Shown: positions 1-9,760 of the stretch, in pieces
Position numbering within the stretch: position 1 is the first letter of the stretch
Layout: each line of letters starts with the position of its first letter
Assembly (NCBI GenBank): GCA_001274695.2
Contig: LARU01000001.1
Location: 1 to 64,000, forward strand
Length of the DNA: 64,000 bases
Direction of reading: 5' to 3'
Source: Azoarcus sp. PA01
GTDB lineage: Bacteria > Pseudomonadota > Gammaproteobacteria > Burkholderiales > Rhodocyclaceae
Made by a program: the position numbers and the translations under genes
The notes under the pieces: generated by a model
Seen by the model: the letters and a program-made list of their open reading frames with translations, nothing else
Database searches by the model: none
Told to the model about the DNA's origin: nothing

Positions 1-1435
1 TGGCATCGGCATGGGCACCGAGGGCATGAAGTATTCGCTGGTGTCGCGGGAAGTGATCGCCGACAGCATCGAGACCTGCGTCAATGGGCTGTGGCAGGAC
101 GGGGTCGTGGTGATCGGCGGATGCGACAAGAACATGCCCGGCGGCATGATCGCGCTTGTCCGCACCAACGTGCCGGGAATCTACGTCTATGGCGGCACGA
201 TCAAACCGGGCATTACAAGGGCAGGGATCTGAACATCGTCTCGGTTTTCGAGGCGGTGGGGAATTTACCGCGGGGCGGCTCGATCCGATCGATTTCAAGG
301 AAATCGAGAAGCGTGCCTGCCCCGGCAGTGGCTCGTGCGGCGGGATGTACACGGCCAACACGATGAGCGCCGCGTTCGAAGCGCTCGGCATGAGCCTGCC
401 GTATTCCTCGACTATGGCCAACGAGGACGCCGAGAAGCTCGCGAGCGCCGCCGAGTCCGCCCGGGTGCTGGTGGAGGCGATCAAACGTGGCCTTCGCCGC
501 GCGACATCGTCACCCGGGAGGCGATCGAGAACGCCGTCAGCGTGATCATGGCGACGGGGGGCTCGACCAACGCGGTGCTGCACTTTCTGGCGATCGCCCA
601 CGCGGCCGAGGTGCCGTGGACGATCGACGACTTCGAGCGCATCCGGCGACGCGTGCCGGTGATCGTCGACATGAAGCCGTCCGGGCAGTACCTCGCGACC
701 GATCTCCATCGGGCAGGCGGCATTCCGCAGGTGATGAAGCTGCTGCTCGAGGCCGGGCTGCTGCACGGCGACTGCGTCACGATCACCGGGCGGACGATCG
801 CGGAGCTGCTTGCGGACGTTCCGGCGGCGCGCGTGCCGATCAGGACGTCATCCATCCGCTGTCCGATCCGCTGTACGCGCAGGGCCATCTGGCAATTCTC
901 AGGGGCAATCTATCGCCGGAAGGTTGCGTGGCGAAGATTTCGGGTCTGAAGAATCCCGCCATCACCGGCCCGGCGCGCGTCTTCGACTCCGAGGACGACG
1001 CGATGGGGGCGATCATGGCGCGCAAGATCGTAGAGGGTGACGTGGTGGTGATCCGGTACGAGGGGCCGAAGGGCGGCCCCGGCATGCGCGAGATGCTCGC
1101 CCCGACGTCGGCGCTCGTCGGGCAGGGGCTCGGAGAGTCGGTCGGGCTGATCACCGACGGCCGGTTCTCGGGAGGCACCTGGGGCATGGTCGTCGGCCAC
1201 GTTTCCCCCGAAGCGTTCGTCGGCGGCCCGATTGCGCTGGTCCGCGACGGGGATTCGGTCACGATTGATGCGCACCGGCAGCTCGTCCAGCTCAATGTCG
1301 GCGAGGAAGAGCTCGCGCGCCGAGCCGCCGACTGGACGCCGCCGTCCCCGCGCTACACGCGCGGCGTGCTCGCGAAGTTTGCGAAAGCTCGCCAGTTCCG
1401 CCAGCAAGGGTGCGGTTACGGATCTGGACTTGTAG
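1..1435 (+). pseudogene. ilvD: Dihydroxy-acid dehydratase remnant, multiply frameshifted, 5' end outside window
   Basis: IlvD is the Fe-S dehydratase of branched-chain amino-acid synthesis. Family segments occur in the right order but in changing frames: [10 protein letters not shown] near 115, [15 protein letters not shown] near 215, [17 protein letters not shown] near 320, [18 protein letters not shown] near 530, [18 protein letters not shown] near 880, and the usual C-terminus [12 protein letters not shown] ending at 1435. That needs at least five single-base shifts (about 210, 262, 490, 838 and 1390). The first looks like one lost C in a GGCC run. The gene is either decayed or carries indel sequencing errors; no functional enzyme can be translated as given. 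From 1436 to 1791 I see no gene. Confidence 0.9.
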
Positions 1436-1791
1436 GTGGTGACCCGCAGAGCCGGCCGGAGGCGCGGGATCGGGCCTGGCGAAGCCCATCTTGCGCAGAT
1501 CGCGAGAAGTCGCAGCAGGCGTTCTCACGCCGGTCGGTGACAGGCGTCTCGAATTGTTGCCGTCGGGAATCGACGCCGGAAGCGCGCTTCTATCAGCCAC
1601 ACACAGTCTCGGTGCCGGCCGATTCCTGTCCAGGCCCGCCCGGTACAGCAACCGTCACCGACGGGGTGCCCGCGCCGGTGCTGCTTGGCGAATCGCCTTT
1701 TTGGTAGCGCCACCCCCAGTTGGCACCGCGATTTGTTCTGGTGACCCGGGCATCGACCGCCGTCTGCCTGGAACGCATGGAGGAGATAGGG

Positions 1792-2938
1792 ATGACCGAC
1801 CACATGCCTGATGACCTGTCTGCCACTGGCAGGGACCTGGGCCTACACCGACGAGCTGCGTCCCCGGCACGGCGTCGTACGCAACGTCCATGGCGAGTGG
1901 GTGTTGCTGAGACACGAACTGGTCGTGCAGGCTGCGCTGAGCGATGACCGGTTTTCCAGCGCGGTGTCGAGCCATCTCCACGTCCCGAACGGCATGAACT
2001 CGGCCGAGCACACGGCATACCGGCAGGCCCTGGACGGCTTCCTCACCCCGGAGGCGCTCGCGCCCTTCCGTGAGCGATTCCGTCGGGTGGCGACCGGCTT
2101 GGTCGCGTCGCTGCCAGGGCGTTGCCGTCCACGGCCGTGTCCCAAGTGGGCGTCCGGTTTGCGGTCCGGGTGCAAAGCGCGTGGCTGGGCTGCCGGCCGA
2201 TCTCGAAGATCGCCTCGTGGACTGGGTTGCCGAGAACCATGCCGCGACGCGCTCGGGCGATCGGTCGTGGACGCAGCGGGTGGCAGAGTCGTTCGACGAC
2301 CTGATCCGCTCCGTGCTCGAGCCGCGCGCGGCGCTGCGCGCGAGGACGGCGCGGACGATGTCACCGCCGGGCTGATGCGGACCGAAGTGAACGGCCGGCC
2401 GCTGACCGACGCGGAGATCGTGTCGGCTCTGCGTAACTGGACGGGTGGGGACCTGGGCTCCATCGCACAGTGTATCGGTGTGCTGGTCCATTACTTGGCG
2501 ACGCACCCAGCTGTGCAGGATCATCTGCGCTCGGGCGTACCTGACGCCGAGATCGATGCCATCATCGATGAGATCCTTCGGATCGACGACCCGTTCGTGT
2601 CCAATCGCCGCGTGACGACGTGCCCTGTCACGATCGGTGGCGCGGAACTGCCGCAAGGCGCACGCGTGAAACTGAACTGGACGTCCGCGAACCGGGACGA
2701 GGCGGTCTTCGGCGACCCGGACGCCATGGGTCCGGAGCGTAACGCCGACCGAAACCTGGTGTACGGCATCGGAAGGCACGCGTGCGCCGGACGCTTGCTG
2801 GCGACGCTGGAAATGCGCATCGCGATGCAAGAACTCCTCGCCGCGACGTCGTCGATTGCACTCGACTCGCAGCGGCCAGCCGAGCGGGCAGTGTCTCCAG
2901 TTGGCGGCTGGGCCATGGTACCGATCGTGCTGGCGTAA
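1792..2938 (+). pseudogene. Cytochrome P450, frameshifted
   Basis: Heme-thiolate monooxygenase of the soluble bacterial P450 type; substrate unknown. The start at 1792 has a strong ribosome site, GGAGGAGA at 1779-1786. The I-helix segment NWTGGDLGS, the ExxR motif (EILR) and the heme loop YGIGRHACAG with its cysteine ligand are all present in the 3' half. The N-terminus, the middle (about 2120-2190 and 2190-2350) and the C-terminal half lie in different frames, so about four indels are needed to rebuild a protein of roughly 380 residues. Same fault pattern as the ilvD remnant just upstream: decay or sequencing error. Confidence 0.85.
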
Positions 2939-3024
2939 CCCGTTCGCCTTGGCGCATGAGTTTGATGCTGGCACGTGCCCCCTAGCATTAACTCGGCGCC
3001 CGCAGATGCTGTTGCCGTGGGATT

Positions 3025-3315
3025 TCAGGTTGGGCCAACGACCAGACTGAAACGGACCGCCTGTGGAATGCGACTGTAGAAAATGACGGACAGGAAAGCG
3101 CATGCGGCGAGTGCAAAAACAAGTGGGGACTGTTGTGGCAAATCAGGCCACGCGCCCTGACAGCCGCCCTCACCGATCCTGATCCAGCTGCGGCTCAGCG
3201 CGTTCGAAGCCATGATGGGGATGAGAAAGATTGATATCGCTGCGATCAAGGCCGCTCGGCGCGGTTGACGCCGAAGCCGTGCCAGCGACGAACGGCCAAT
3301 CGTTACGGCCAGCAT
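3025..3315 (-). CDS. Possible small membrane protein, unknown
   Basis: An open frame of about 96 residues with two hydrophobic stretches (AALIAAISIFLIPIMA near residues 20-35 and SPLVFALAACAFLSVIF near 65-81). It matches no family I recognise and has no clear ribosome site. It lies between the P450 remnant and the Dual-OB operon on the opposite strand. It may be a chance frame in G+C-rich DNA. Confidence 0.22.
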   Translation of the reverse strand: MLAVTIGRSSLARLRRQPRRAALIAAISIFLIPIMASNALSRSWIRIGEGGCQGAWPDLPQQSPLVFALAACAFLSVIFYSRIPQAVRFSLVVGPT

Positions 3316-3442
3316 TCGAGAAAATGCGGTGGGTTTCGAGGTGCCCGGGGATGAGCTCACAACTTGCTTGTCCCTGCCGCCCGACGACTTGACCATCGCG
3401 CCGGTCGTCTACAAGGGAACGAGCCCAGTCGCGCGCGTCATT

Positions 3443-3452
3443 GCAAGCTTGC
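3443..3452. promoter_or_regulatory. Palindrome GCAAGCTTGC upstream of the Dual-OB/DUF488 operon
   Basis: A perfect 10-bp palindrome, extended to 12 bp as TGCAAGCTTGCA, centred 74.5 bp before the start at 3522. The same core occurs centred 72.5 bp before the starts at 13477 and 23079, so I read it as a candidate operator. No binding protein is known from the sequence. Confidence 0.35.
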
Positions 3453-3521
3453 ATAGCCCGACTCACTTGCCGGTTCCCGGCAGAGTTCTGTCTCCACATC
3501 CCATTCGCGTGTCAGAGACAG

Positions 3522-4183
3522 ATGCACGACTCCATTGTCATTCTCGCCAGTTCCAGAAAGCTCGGTGGCATCTGCCTCGCCGGCAAGGATTTGTCGCGAC
3601 CCAGCCCAGCTGGATCCGCCCGGTCTGCCGCGCCGCAGGCCAGGCTTGGCCGGCATCGGTTCTGAGGATCCGCGCGGGGGGCATTCCTCACCTCGGAAGC
3701 CGAGTGTGCATCCCGCTTGCGCAGTCCATGCCCGAAGCCCATCAGCAGGAGAACTGGCTCGTCGGTACGGGAGCGTGGCAGCACAAAGGCACGATGCCGA
3801 CCGACACCTTGCTCGATCTGGTCGATGTCGAATCGCCCTTGTGGATGAACGGCGATCAAAGCGTGCACGGCTGGAACGATCGCGTTCCGGAGTGCGTCGC
3901 CGCGCAGTCGATCCGCTCGTCGCTGCGGCTGGTCAGGCCGCAGTGGCTGCGCTTCGAAATGGATTACAACAGGTACACCACATTCGCCCTCCGCGCCGCT
4001 TTCGGCTGGGCCGGGCACGAATACCGGCTGTGCGTCACCGACGAACTCGCGGTCGCCCGATGGCACGCACGACTGATGGACGGTGAATCCGGTCACTGCG
4101 ACGCACTGCTGACCATCAGCCTGGGTTTGCCCTTCCACGGCTATTGCTACAAGCTTGTCGCCGGCGTCATGGAGCTCAGTTAA
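3522..4183 (+). pseudogene. Dual-OB domain protein, one frameshift
   Basis: Resembles the family of small proteins with two OB-type folds, thought to bind nucleic acid; role unknown. The N-terminus IVILASSRKLGGICLAGKD lies in the frame of the ATG at 3522. From about 3600 the homology continues in another frame: SWIRPV, then EAHQQENWLVG, WMNGDQSVHGWNDRVP and the C-terminal SLGLPFHGYCYKLVAG. One indel near 3600 explains this. It is the first gene of an apparent operon: its stop lies 3 bp before the DUF488 gene at 4187. Either a decayed gene or a sequencing error. Confidence 0.6.
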
Positions 4184-4186
4184 GTC

Positions 4187-4783
4187 ATGAAACCGATCTA
4201 CACCATCGGCCATTCGGATCATTGCCTGGAGCATTTCATCGAACTGCTCGCCGAGCGCGGCGTCGGCGTGCTGGTCGACGTACGCAGCTCGCCCTGGTCC
4301 AGGCGTTTTCCGCACTTCTGCAAGGCGCAACTGGCGAGCGCACTCCACCCGGCGGGCATCCGCCATGTCTGGATGGGCGAGCAACTCGGCGGTCGCCCAT
4401 CACCCACCGTGCGCGAGCAGATGATCGGCGAAGGCTACGCCGCCATGGCGGCGACCCGGGCTTTCAGGCAAGGCCTGAATCGCCTGCTGCGCGGCCGTGC
4501 CACGCATTGCGTGGCCCTCATGTGTGCCGAGCGCGACCCGGCCGATTGCCATCGCGCACTGCTCGTCGGACGAGCGCTGGCTCAATGCGGTGCCCCCCCC
4601 GTCCACCTGCATGCCGATGGCAACGCCGAAACGCATGCGGCCTTCGAGCGCCGTCTGTTCGAGATGGCGGGCGCGAATCCGGACGGCGACCTGTTCGCGT
4701 CGGCCGACGATTTGCTCGCGCTTGCCTACGTCGAACGCGAGAAACGCCTCACCGGTGTCGCGGAACTCGGAGAACACGTATGA
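4187..4783 (+). CDS. DUF488 family protein (first of a pair)
   Basis: 198 residues. DUF488 proteins begin with a TIGHS-like strand (here YTIGHSDHCLEHFIELL) and carry a conserved cysteine/histidine motif, here CAERDPADCHR near residues 113-123. Biochemical role unknown. It follows the Dual-OB gene by 3 bp and shares an ATGA overlap with the next gene, so the three are probably co-translated. The C-terminal 50 residues beyond the motif are less conserved. Confidence 0.85.
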   Translation: MKPIYTIGHSDHCLEHFIELLAERGVGVLVDVRSSPWSRRFPHFCKAQLASALHPAGIRHVWMGEQLGGRPSPTVREQMIGEGYAAMAATRAFRQGLNRLLRGRATHCVALMCAERDPADCHRALLVGRALAQCGAPPVHLHADGNAETHAAFERRLFEMAGANPDGDLFASADDLLALAYVEREKRLTGVAELGEHV

Positions 4784-5223
4784 GTTCGATCCTCTACACG
4801 GTCGGTTTCACCCGCAAAGGGGCACAACGCTTCTTCGAACTGCTCGCTGACGCGGGCGTGCGTTTGCTGCTCGATATCCGCGCGCGCCCCGATTCCCAGC
4901 TCGCCGGCTTTGCCCGCGCACGCGATCTCGTCTGGTTGCTGCAGAAAGTGGCCGGCATCGGCTATCTCCATGTCTCCGCGCTCGCGCCGGCGGCCGACTT
5001 GCTGGCCGACTATCGCGACGGGAGGTTCGACTGGGCAGGCTACGAGAGGCGCTATCTTGGCGCCTTGAACGAACCCCTGGTACGAAAGCAACTCATCGGG
5101 GTGGAGCTGGACAGGGCATGTCTGCTGTGCGCCGAGCCGCTTGCCGACCAATGTCACCGGCGTCTGGCGGCAGAGTGGCTGGCAGCCCGGCAGCCGGGGC
5201 TGGAAATCGAGCACCTCGTCTGA
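4780..5223 (+). CDS. DUF488 family protein (second of a pair)
   Basis: 147 residues, starting at an ATG that overlaps the stop of the preceding DUF488 gene (ATGA). Begins SILYTVGFTRKGAQRFFELL and ends with the family motif CAEPLADQCHRRL. Shorter than its neighbour; the two probably arose by duplication or form a complex with the Dual-OB protein. An IS3-family element was inserted 8 bp after the stop. Confidence 0.85.
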   Translation: MSSILYTVGFTRKGAQRFFELLADAGVRLLLDIRARPDSQLAGFARARDLVWLLQKVAGIGYLHVSALAPAADLLADYRDGRFDWAGYERRYLGALNEPLVRKQLIGVELDRACLLCAEPLADQCHRRLAAEWLAARQPGLEIEHLV

Positions 5224-5292
5224 AGGGGATTGAGGTAGGCTGACGAAAATGGACACTCCCGGTTGGTAGACTTGCCCAACGGGAGCTAGCAG

Positions 5293-5607
5293 ATGCAAAG
5301 AAAATGTCAGCATTACACGCCGGAGTTTCGGGCCGAGGCGGTCAAATTGGTGTTGGAGCAAGGGCTGTCGCACGAGGCGGCCCCGCAGCGGCTGGCCGTG
5401 CCCAAGGGCACGCTGTCGAACTGGATCACGGCGGCGAAATCGTCGCGGGGCGGATCGGCGCCGCCGGGGGCACGGTCGGTCGCGGAGCTGGAGGCGGAGA
5501 ATGCCCGGTTACGCAAGGAGTTGGCGGAAGCACGTGCCGAGCGCGACATTATAAAAAAGGCAGCCGCGTACTTTGCCAGGGAGTCGCTGCCCGGTACGCG
5601 TTCATGA
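5293..5607 (+). CDS. IS3 transposase OrfA
   Basis: 104 residues. N-terminal helix-turn-helix (YTPEFRAEAVKLVLEQG onward) and a C-terminal leucine-zipper-like helix (ELEAENARLRKELAEAR). A run of six A (5553-5558, in ATAAAAAAGG) is the classical -1 slippage site; slipping there joins OrfA to OrfB and makes the OrfAB transposase. Confidence 0.92.
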   Translation: MQRKCQHYTPEFRAEAVKLVLEQGLSHEAAPQRLAVPKGTLSNWITAAKSSRGGSAPPGARSVAELEAENARLRKELAEARAERDIIKKAAAYFARESLPGTRS

Positions 5608-6464
5608 AGCAATGGCGACTCCGCTTTCCGGTCGAGCTCATGAGCCGCGTGTTCGGCGTCTCGCGCAGCGGCTTTTACGCGTGGCTGAAACGGCCGCCGT
5701 CGTGCAAGCGCCAGTCGGACGAGCGGCTGAAGGTGGCGATCAAGGCCGCCCACCAGCGCAGCCGCGAGACTTACGGCGTACGTCGTCTGCAGCCGGAGCT
5801 GGCCGCTGGCGGCTTTGCCGCCGGCCGCGACCGCATCGCCCGCCTGCGGCGCGAGCTGGGTCTTCGCTGCCGACAAAAGCGCAAATTCAAGGCGACGACG
5901 AACTCGAATCACAGCTTGCCGGTGGCAGAGAACCTGCTCGGACAGACCTTTGCCCCGAGCGCACGGAATGAGGTGTGGGTCACTGATCTGACCTACATCC
6001 CGACGGGCGAAGGCTGGCTGTATCTGGCCGGGATCAAGGACGTGTTCACCTGCGAGATCGTCGGTTATGCGATGGGCGCGCGCATGACGCAGGAGCTGAC
6101 GGCGCAGGCGCTGTTTCGGGCCGTGCAACAGAAGCGCCCGGCGGCGGGGCTGATTCACCACTCGGACCGCGGTAGCCAATACTGCGCTCACGACTACCGC
6201 AAGCTGCTCGATCAGTTCGGCATGCGCGCATCGATGTCGCGCAAAGGAAACTGCTACGACAACGCGCCGATGGAGAGCTTCTGGGGCAGCCTGAAGAACG
6301 AATTGATCCATCACCAGCGCTACGCCACGCGGGCCCAGGCGCAGGCGGCAATTCGCGAATACGTGGAAATCTTCTACAACCGCCAACGGCGCCACTCGCG
6401 CCTTGGCTATCTGGCGCCGGCCGTGTTTGCTCAACAATTCAGCAGACAGGCCGCCGCCGCTTGA
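5604..6464 (+). CDS. IS3 transposase OrfB (DDE integrase domain)
   Basis: About 286 residues from the internal ATG, but normally made as the OrfAB fusion by -1 frameshifting at 5553-5558. Shows the DDE catalytic core: WVTDLTYIPTGEGWLYL (first D), HHSDRGSQY (second D) and the NAPMESFWGSLKNE region (E). The HTH_21 segment ETYGVRRLQPEL precedes it. No internal stop, so probably active. Confidence 0.92.
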   Translation: MKQWRLRFPVELMSRVFGVSRSGFYAWLKRPPSCKRQSDERLKVAIKAAHQRSRETYGVRRLQPELAAGGFAAGRDRIARLRRELGLRCRQKRKFKATTNSNHSLPVAENLLGQTFAPSARNEVWVTDLTYIPTGEGWLYLAGIKDVFTCEIVGYAMGARMTQELTAQALFRAVQQKRPAAGLIHHSDRGSQYCAHDYRKLLDQFGMRASMSRKGNCYDNAPMESFWGSLKNELIHHQRYATRAQAQAAIREYVEIFYNRQRRHSRLGYLAPAVFAQQFSRQAAAA

Positions 6465-6521
6465 GGCGGGAGCGTCCACCGTAGACAGGACACCTCAGAT
6501 TGCCTGCAGAGGCAACACCGG

Positions 6522-7478
6522 TCAGGCGCACTCGACGATGGTGTAGCCGCCCATTCCGAGCGTCGCATTCTTGCCTACATGCAGCCACTGGCCGAGGTGC
6601 AGCCACGGCAGCAGCGGCTCGAGCGTGCCCTCCAGTGTCCACGTACCCAAGGCACCACCCAGCGTCATTTCCCGCTGCTGACGGCTGGAAAAGCGCGACC
6701 AGTCGTGCCATCGCAGCGTCGCCCGATGTTCGAGCGTATCGGCCAGGCGCACCAGCGCCGACGGGTCATCGACCAGATTGCGGCTGTCCGCATGAAACTC
6801 CGCCAGCAAGGTGGCTCTGCGAAGCAAGTCGGCGACGAGCTTACGCGGGGTCAGTTGCTGCGGTCGCAACGGTTTGCCATGATGCTGCAGACGCAGCGGG
6901 GTGTGGAATGCAAGGGTTAGCCGACCGGGCGCGGCACGCCGGCTGACAACCTCGAAATCGGTGTCATGCTCGGCGATTGCCGTGTCGCCCGCCTCCCAGA
7001 TGCGCTCAAGATGTTCGGTATCATTTCGTTGGACCTCGATGGTTTCGAGGGCACCTGACGCCCGCACTCTCCCCAGGCCGCCGGCGACGGCCCGCTGCAG
7101 GGCGAAGCTGATCAGAGGCAAGTGCCTGAGCGCCTGGCCGAATAGCACCAGCCCAAAGTGCAGCATCTCGCCCGCCTCTACCTGACGCGTGCCGAGCGGC
7201 GGCGGCTCCACCACATACGCGTTAGGGATATGGCTAAAATTCTGCAGGCTGTGGGCAGCCGGGCCCGGCGCCTCGAACACCGCCGGATAGGGACAGGTGG
7301 TGCGCAACGGGCAACCCTCGCACACCGGTGCATGCGCCAGGCAGCTCACCTGGTGAAGCGCGGCGCCGAACTGCCCGCGCAGCAACGAACCCGCATAGTC
7401 CGGCAGATCGAGCCGGGCTCGCATGCGAAAGCCAAACCGGTAGCGCGCGAGCCGAAGTTTCGGCTGGTCCGTGCTCAA
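6522..7478 (-). CDS. cas6: Cas6 CRISPR RNA endoribonuclease
   Basis: RAMP-fold nuclease that cuts the repeat in the pre-crRNA. It has the C-terminal glycine-rich loop HVGKNATLGMGGYTI typical of Cas6, and a cysteine cluster (SCLAHAPVCEGCPLRTTCPY) near residues 45-65. No ATG is available. The TTG at 7478 has GGAG six bases upstream and overlaps the stop of the CARF nuclease gene (TTGA), so I prefer it, giving 318 residues; a TTG at 7490 is the alternative. cas6 and its upstream partner form a two-gene unit on the strand opposite the effector operon. The catalytic histidine cannot be assigned with certainty. Confidence 0.88.
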   Translation of the reverse strand: MSTDQPKLRLARYRFGFRMRARLDLPDYAGSLLRGQFGAALHQVSCLAHAPVCEGCPLRTTCPYPAVFEAPGPAAHSLQNFSHIPNAYVVEPPPLGTRQVEAGEMLHFGLVLFGQALRHLPLISFALQRAVAGGLGRVRASGALETIEVQRNDTEHLERIWEAGDTAIAEHDTDFEVVSRRAAPGRLTLAFHTPLRLQHHGKPLRPQQLTPRKLVADLLRRATLLAEFHADSRNLVDDPSALVRLADTLEHRATLRWHDWSRFSSRQQREMTLGGALGTWTLEGTLEPLLPWLHLGQWLHVGKNATLGMGGYTIVECA

Positions 7479-8605
7479 TGCGTACTCCAACGGACGAGGT
7501 GTTCATCGAGCCGGGCCAGCTGATCGGCACAAACCACCCGAATATTCAGCGCCGCAGCGAGCTTCAGCTCGGGTTCGTTGAGTTTGCGGAAACTCGCGAG
7601 CATCCCCTTCGTACCCAGCCCGCCGATCCGTCGGCTGTTCTCGCTGAGCTTGAACAAGGTATCGTTGGCCTTGGTGCTGCGCTCACGATCCATGCGGGCG
7701 GTCTTGCACTCGATGGCAAACAGCCGGTTGCGGGCCAGGAAAGCGACATCGAGTTCGTTTCGAACGCCATCCGGATCGGTCACCACGAGGTTCGATGCCT
7801 TGTCACGCAGACCGATGCGGTCCTGAACCGTGCTGAGGGTCTGGAACACATACTGCTCCAGCCAGCCGCCCTTGCAAAAGAATCTCGCGTTCTCGTCGCT
7901 GAACCGGATGGTGTCGTCCTGACGGCTGAGCACATCTGCATCCTCGAAGTTTCGCAGCATTGCGTCGAGGGAAAGGCTGTCGAGCTGCCTGTCGTCAAGC
8001 CGGATGACGAGCGTCTTATGGTCTTCGGCCGCCTGCGCAAGGTAGTTGAGCTCACCCAGGGTCTTCTCGAAGGTGCGCGAATTGCGCACTAATGTGCTCT
8101 GCAGTTCCCGGTAGCTCGCCGGAATGTGCGGGTGCTGTTTGTCGGAGATGCCGAAGCCGTAGCTCTGAAGATAGTGCTTGAGTCGCAACGATGCGCCGAG
8201 TTTGACGTTGTCCCGCGAGCGGTCAAGCCAGATAACCTCGTCGGTGTCGACATCCACGTAAAAGGTCGCGCATCGTGCCGTGCCGGCCACTCCCTGGGCC
8301 GCTAGCGCCATGAGCTTCGTACCGCCGGTGAGATTGAATGCGATGTCGTCAGATTCATGACTGGCGGCGATACCCAGAACAATCTCCTCGATCTGGCGGA
8401 GGTCATGCTCGTTCGGAAGGTGGACCGACTCGACCCGTATGCCAGACTCCCTCAGTACTGCGGCAAGGGCCTCGGCGCGCCGCTGCATCTTGCCGCTGAC
8501 CAACAGCAGCGCACGCTCGGGCTTGAGCGTGGGGTCCAGGGTCGGCAACAGATTCGGCGCCGCCTGATCGGAAACCAAGAGCACGTGGGTAGTCGGTGTC
8601 GTCAT
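7475..8605 (-). CDS. CARF-domain nuclease of the Can2/Card1 (DUF1887) type
   Basis: 376 residues from the ATG at 8605, which has AGAAGAGA upstream; an ATG at 8635 has no ribosome site. N-terminal CARF domain (about 1-140) with the ligand-loop motif NLTGGTKLMALAA (TGGTK 93-97). C-terminal PD-(D/E)xK nuclease core with GGWLE (E250), NELD (D286) and AIECKTA (E299, K301). Family members are nucleases switched on by cyclic oligoadenylate (cA4) made by Cas10. Translationally coupled to cas6 downstream. Probably the main collateral effector here. Ligand type is inferred. Confidence 0.9.
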   Translation of the reverse strand: MTTPTTHVLLVSDQAAPNLLPTLDPTLKPERALLLVSGKMQRRAEALAAVLRESGIRVESVHLPNEHDLRQIEEIVLGIAASHESDDIAFNLTGGTKLMALAAQGVAGTARCATFYVDVDTDEVIWLDRSRDNVKLGASLRLKHYLQSYGFGISDKQHPHIPASYRELQSTLVRNSRTFEKTLGELNYLAQAAEDHKTLVIRLDDRQLDSLSLDAMLRNFEDADVLSRQDDTIRFSDENARFFCKGGWLEQYVFQTLSTVQDRIGLRDKASNLVVTDPDGVRNELDVAFLARNRLFAIECKTARMDRERSTKANDTLFKLSENSRRIGGLGTKGMLASFRKLNEPELKLAAALNIRVVCADQLARLDEHLVRWSTH

Positions 8606-8724
8606 GCGTAGATCTCTTCTCTGGCTTATCGTCATACATGCAAAGCATACACTCGACCGTACCCGTGTTGGGTTACGTGATGGATCCGCCGGGCTGCCAG
8701 CTGTCCCCTTGCAGACACAGCGAT

Positions 8725-9657
8725 TCAGCCTTGTCCGTCGACGCCGGTCGCAACGAACTCATCCAGCCAGTTTGCCACCATCATAGCGAGTTCCTGCACC
8801 ATGCTCGGCACCGCAGCATTGCGCCCCCTTGAGTTCGATGATCTTCCAGCCGCGTTCGTCATCGGCCTGAAGTGCCAGTGTGGCGAGCCGAGCGCCGGTG
8901 CGGCGTTCCCGTACAGAAAACACATGGGCGCCCTCACCAAGACAGTTCCCGACCCAGCTGGCGACACAATGCATCATCGCCTGCCCTTCGGCATACAAGG
9001 CCGCCTCGGTGGTCAGCTCGTGCACCAGAAAGGGGCCCGTTTCAAAACGACGCAAAACGGCGGGCCCGCGTCGCCGGCCGTGAGGACGTGCCGGCTCGTA
9101 TCGCCAGTTCTCATGACACTGCTCGAAGGTTCGCCACGATGCACGGCGACGGTTGGCATCCATTGTTGCGTCCTGCCCCTGATCGGACGAGCCATTCCAC
9201 CAGCGGGATGGCTTCCTTCTGCAACCAGCTTCGTACAGCCTTGCGAGGGTACAGTCGCTGCGCATGCCTTCCAGAGTGCACGAAAAAGGCAGGGCGGGAC
9301 GAGTTCGTACACCGGCTTGGGCAGGCGAAGCTGTTGAAGCGCTTCGAGCAATTGCCACGGCGGAGCCACATCCATCTCGCCAGCCTGCACCGGCCGGAGA
9401 AACGCCACCACCTCGCGACGCGCGGTTCAACGCCAACTCGAGACAAGCCGTCGGCCAGCGGTTCGATCAACGCGTCACCCATTTCGACATACAAGCGCCA
9501 GGCACGACTGCCCACATCGAGGCGCTTGAGTACCTGACGTAGCGCACTGGGTTGCGCGCCTTCCGTGCTCGTCGCATTCGCAAACAAGTCGGCAAGCGAG
9601 AGTTGGTCGTTGGTCGTAATGGATATGAGCGAGGCTAGCTTCGAGAGCCTTAATCAT
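8725..9657 (-). pseudogene. PcfJ-like protein remnant, several frameshifts
   Basis: PcfJ-like proteins occur on conjugative elements; their function is poorly known. The core EGQAMMHCVASWVGNCLGEG followed by HVFSVRERRTGARLATLAL (about 8830-8960) is recognisable. The N-terminal parts (SLADLFANATSTEG, VYELVPPCLFRALWKAC, WLQKEAIPLVEWLV) and the C-terminus (SMVQELAMMVANWLDEFV) fall in other frames, so four or five indels are needed. It sits between the CARF nuclease and the old end of the CRISPR array, probably as a relic of the mobile DNA that carried the locus. Confidence 0.6.
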
Positions 9658-9760
9658 GCCCGGAATCGACTGGCTTCTTGATGCTTGCAAGCTTGTCGGC
9701 GAATTACGAGATCGCTACCGCATCTGGCATGCCGCCTGCGCACGGGTGGTGTCGCCAGGC

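Larger units (their letters stand above)
5231..6497 (+). mobile_element. IS3-family insertion sequence, complete
   Basis: 1267 bp. The left end TGAGGTAGGCTG and the reverse complement of the right end TGAGGTGTCCTG share TGAGGT, CTG and TGGAC(A/G)CTCCCG at matching distances. Both sides are flanked by GAT, a 3-bp target duplication as expected for IS3. Contains overlapping orfA and orfB with an A-run frameshift signal. It separates the DUF488 operon from cas6. Confidence 0.93.

Noticed and set aside
1655..3103. 482-residue minus-strand frame
   Set aside because: Antisense of the P450 gene; arginine/proline-rich shadow without any family feature.
4149..4158. ACAAGCTTGT palindrome near the end of the Dual-OB gene
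   Set aside because: It encodes the conserved YKLV of the family and lies inside the gene, so it is probably not an operator like those at 3443, 13400 and 23002.
4144..5223. 359-residue frame covering both DUF488 genes
   Set aside because: Only its last 147 residues are real (second DUF488); the front is the first DUF488 gene read out of frame.
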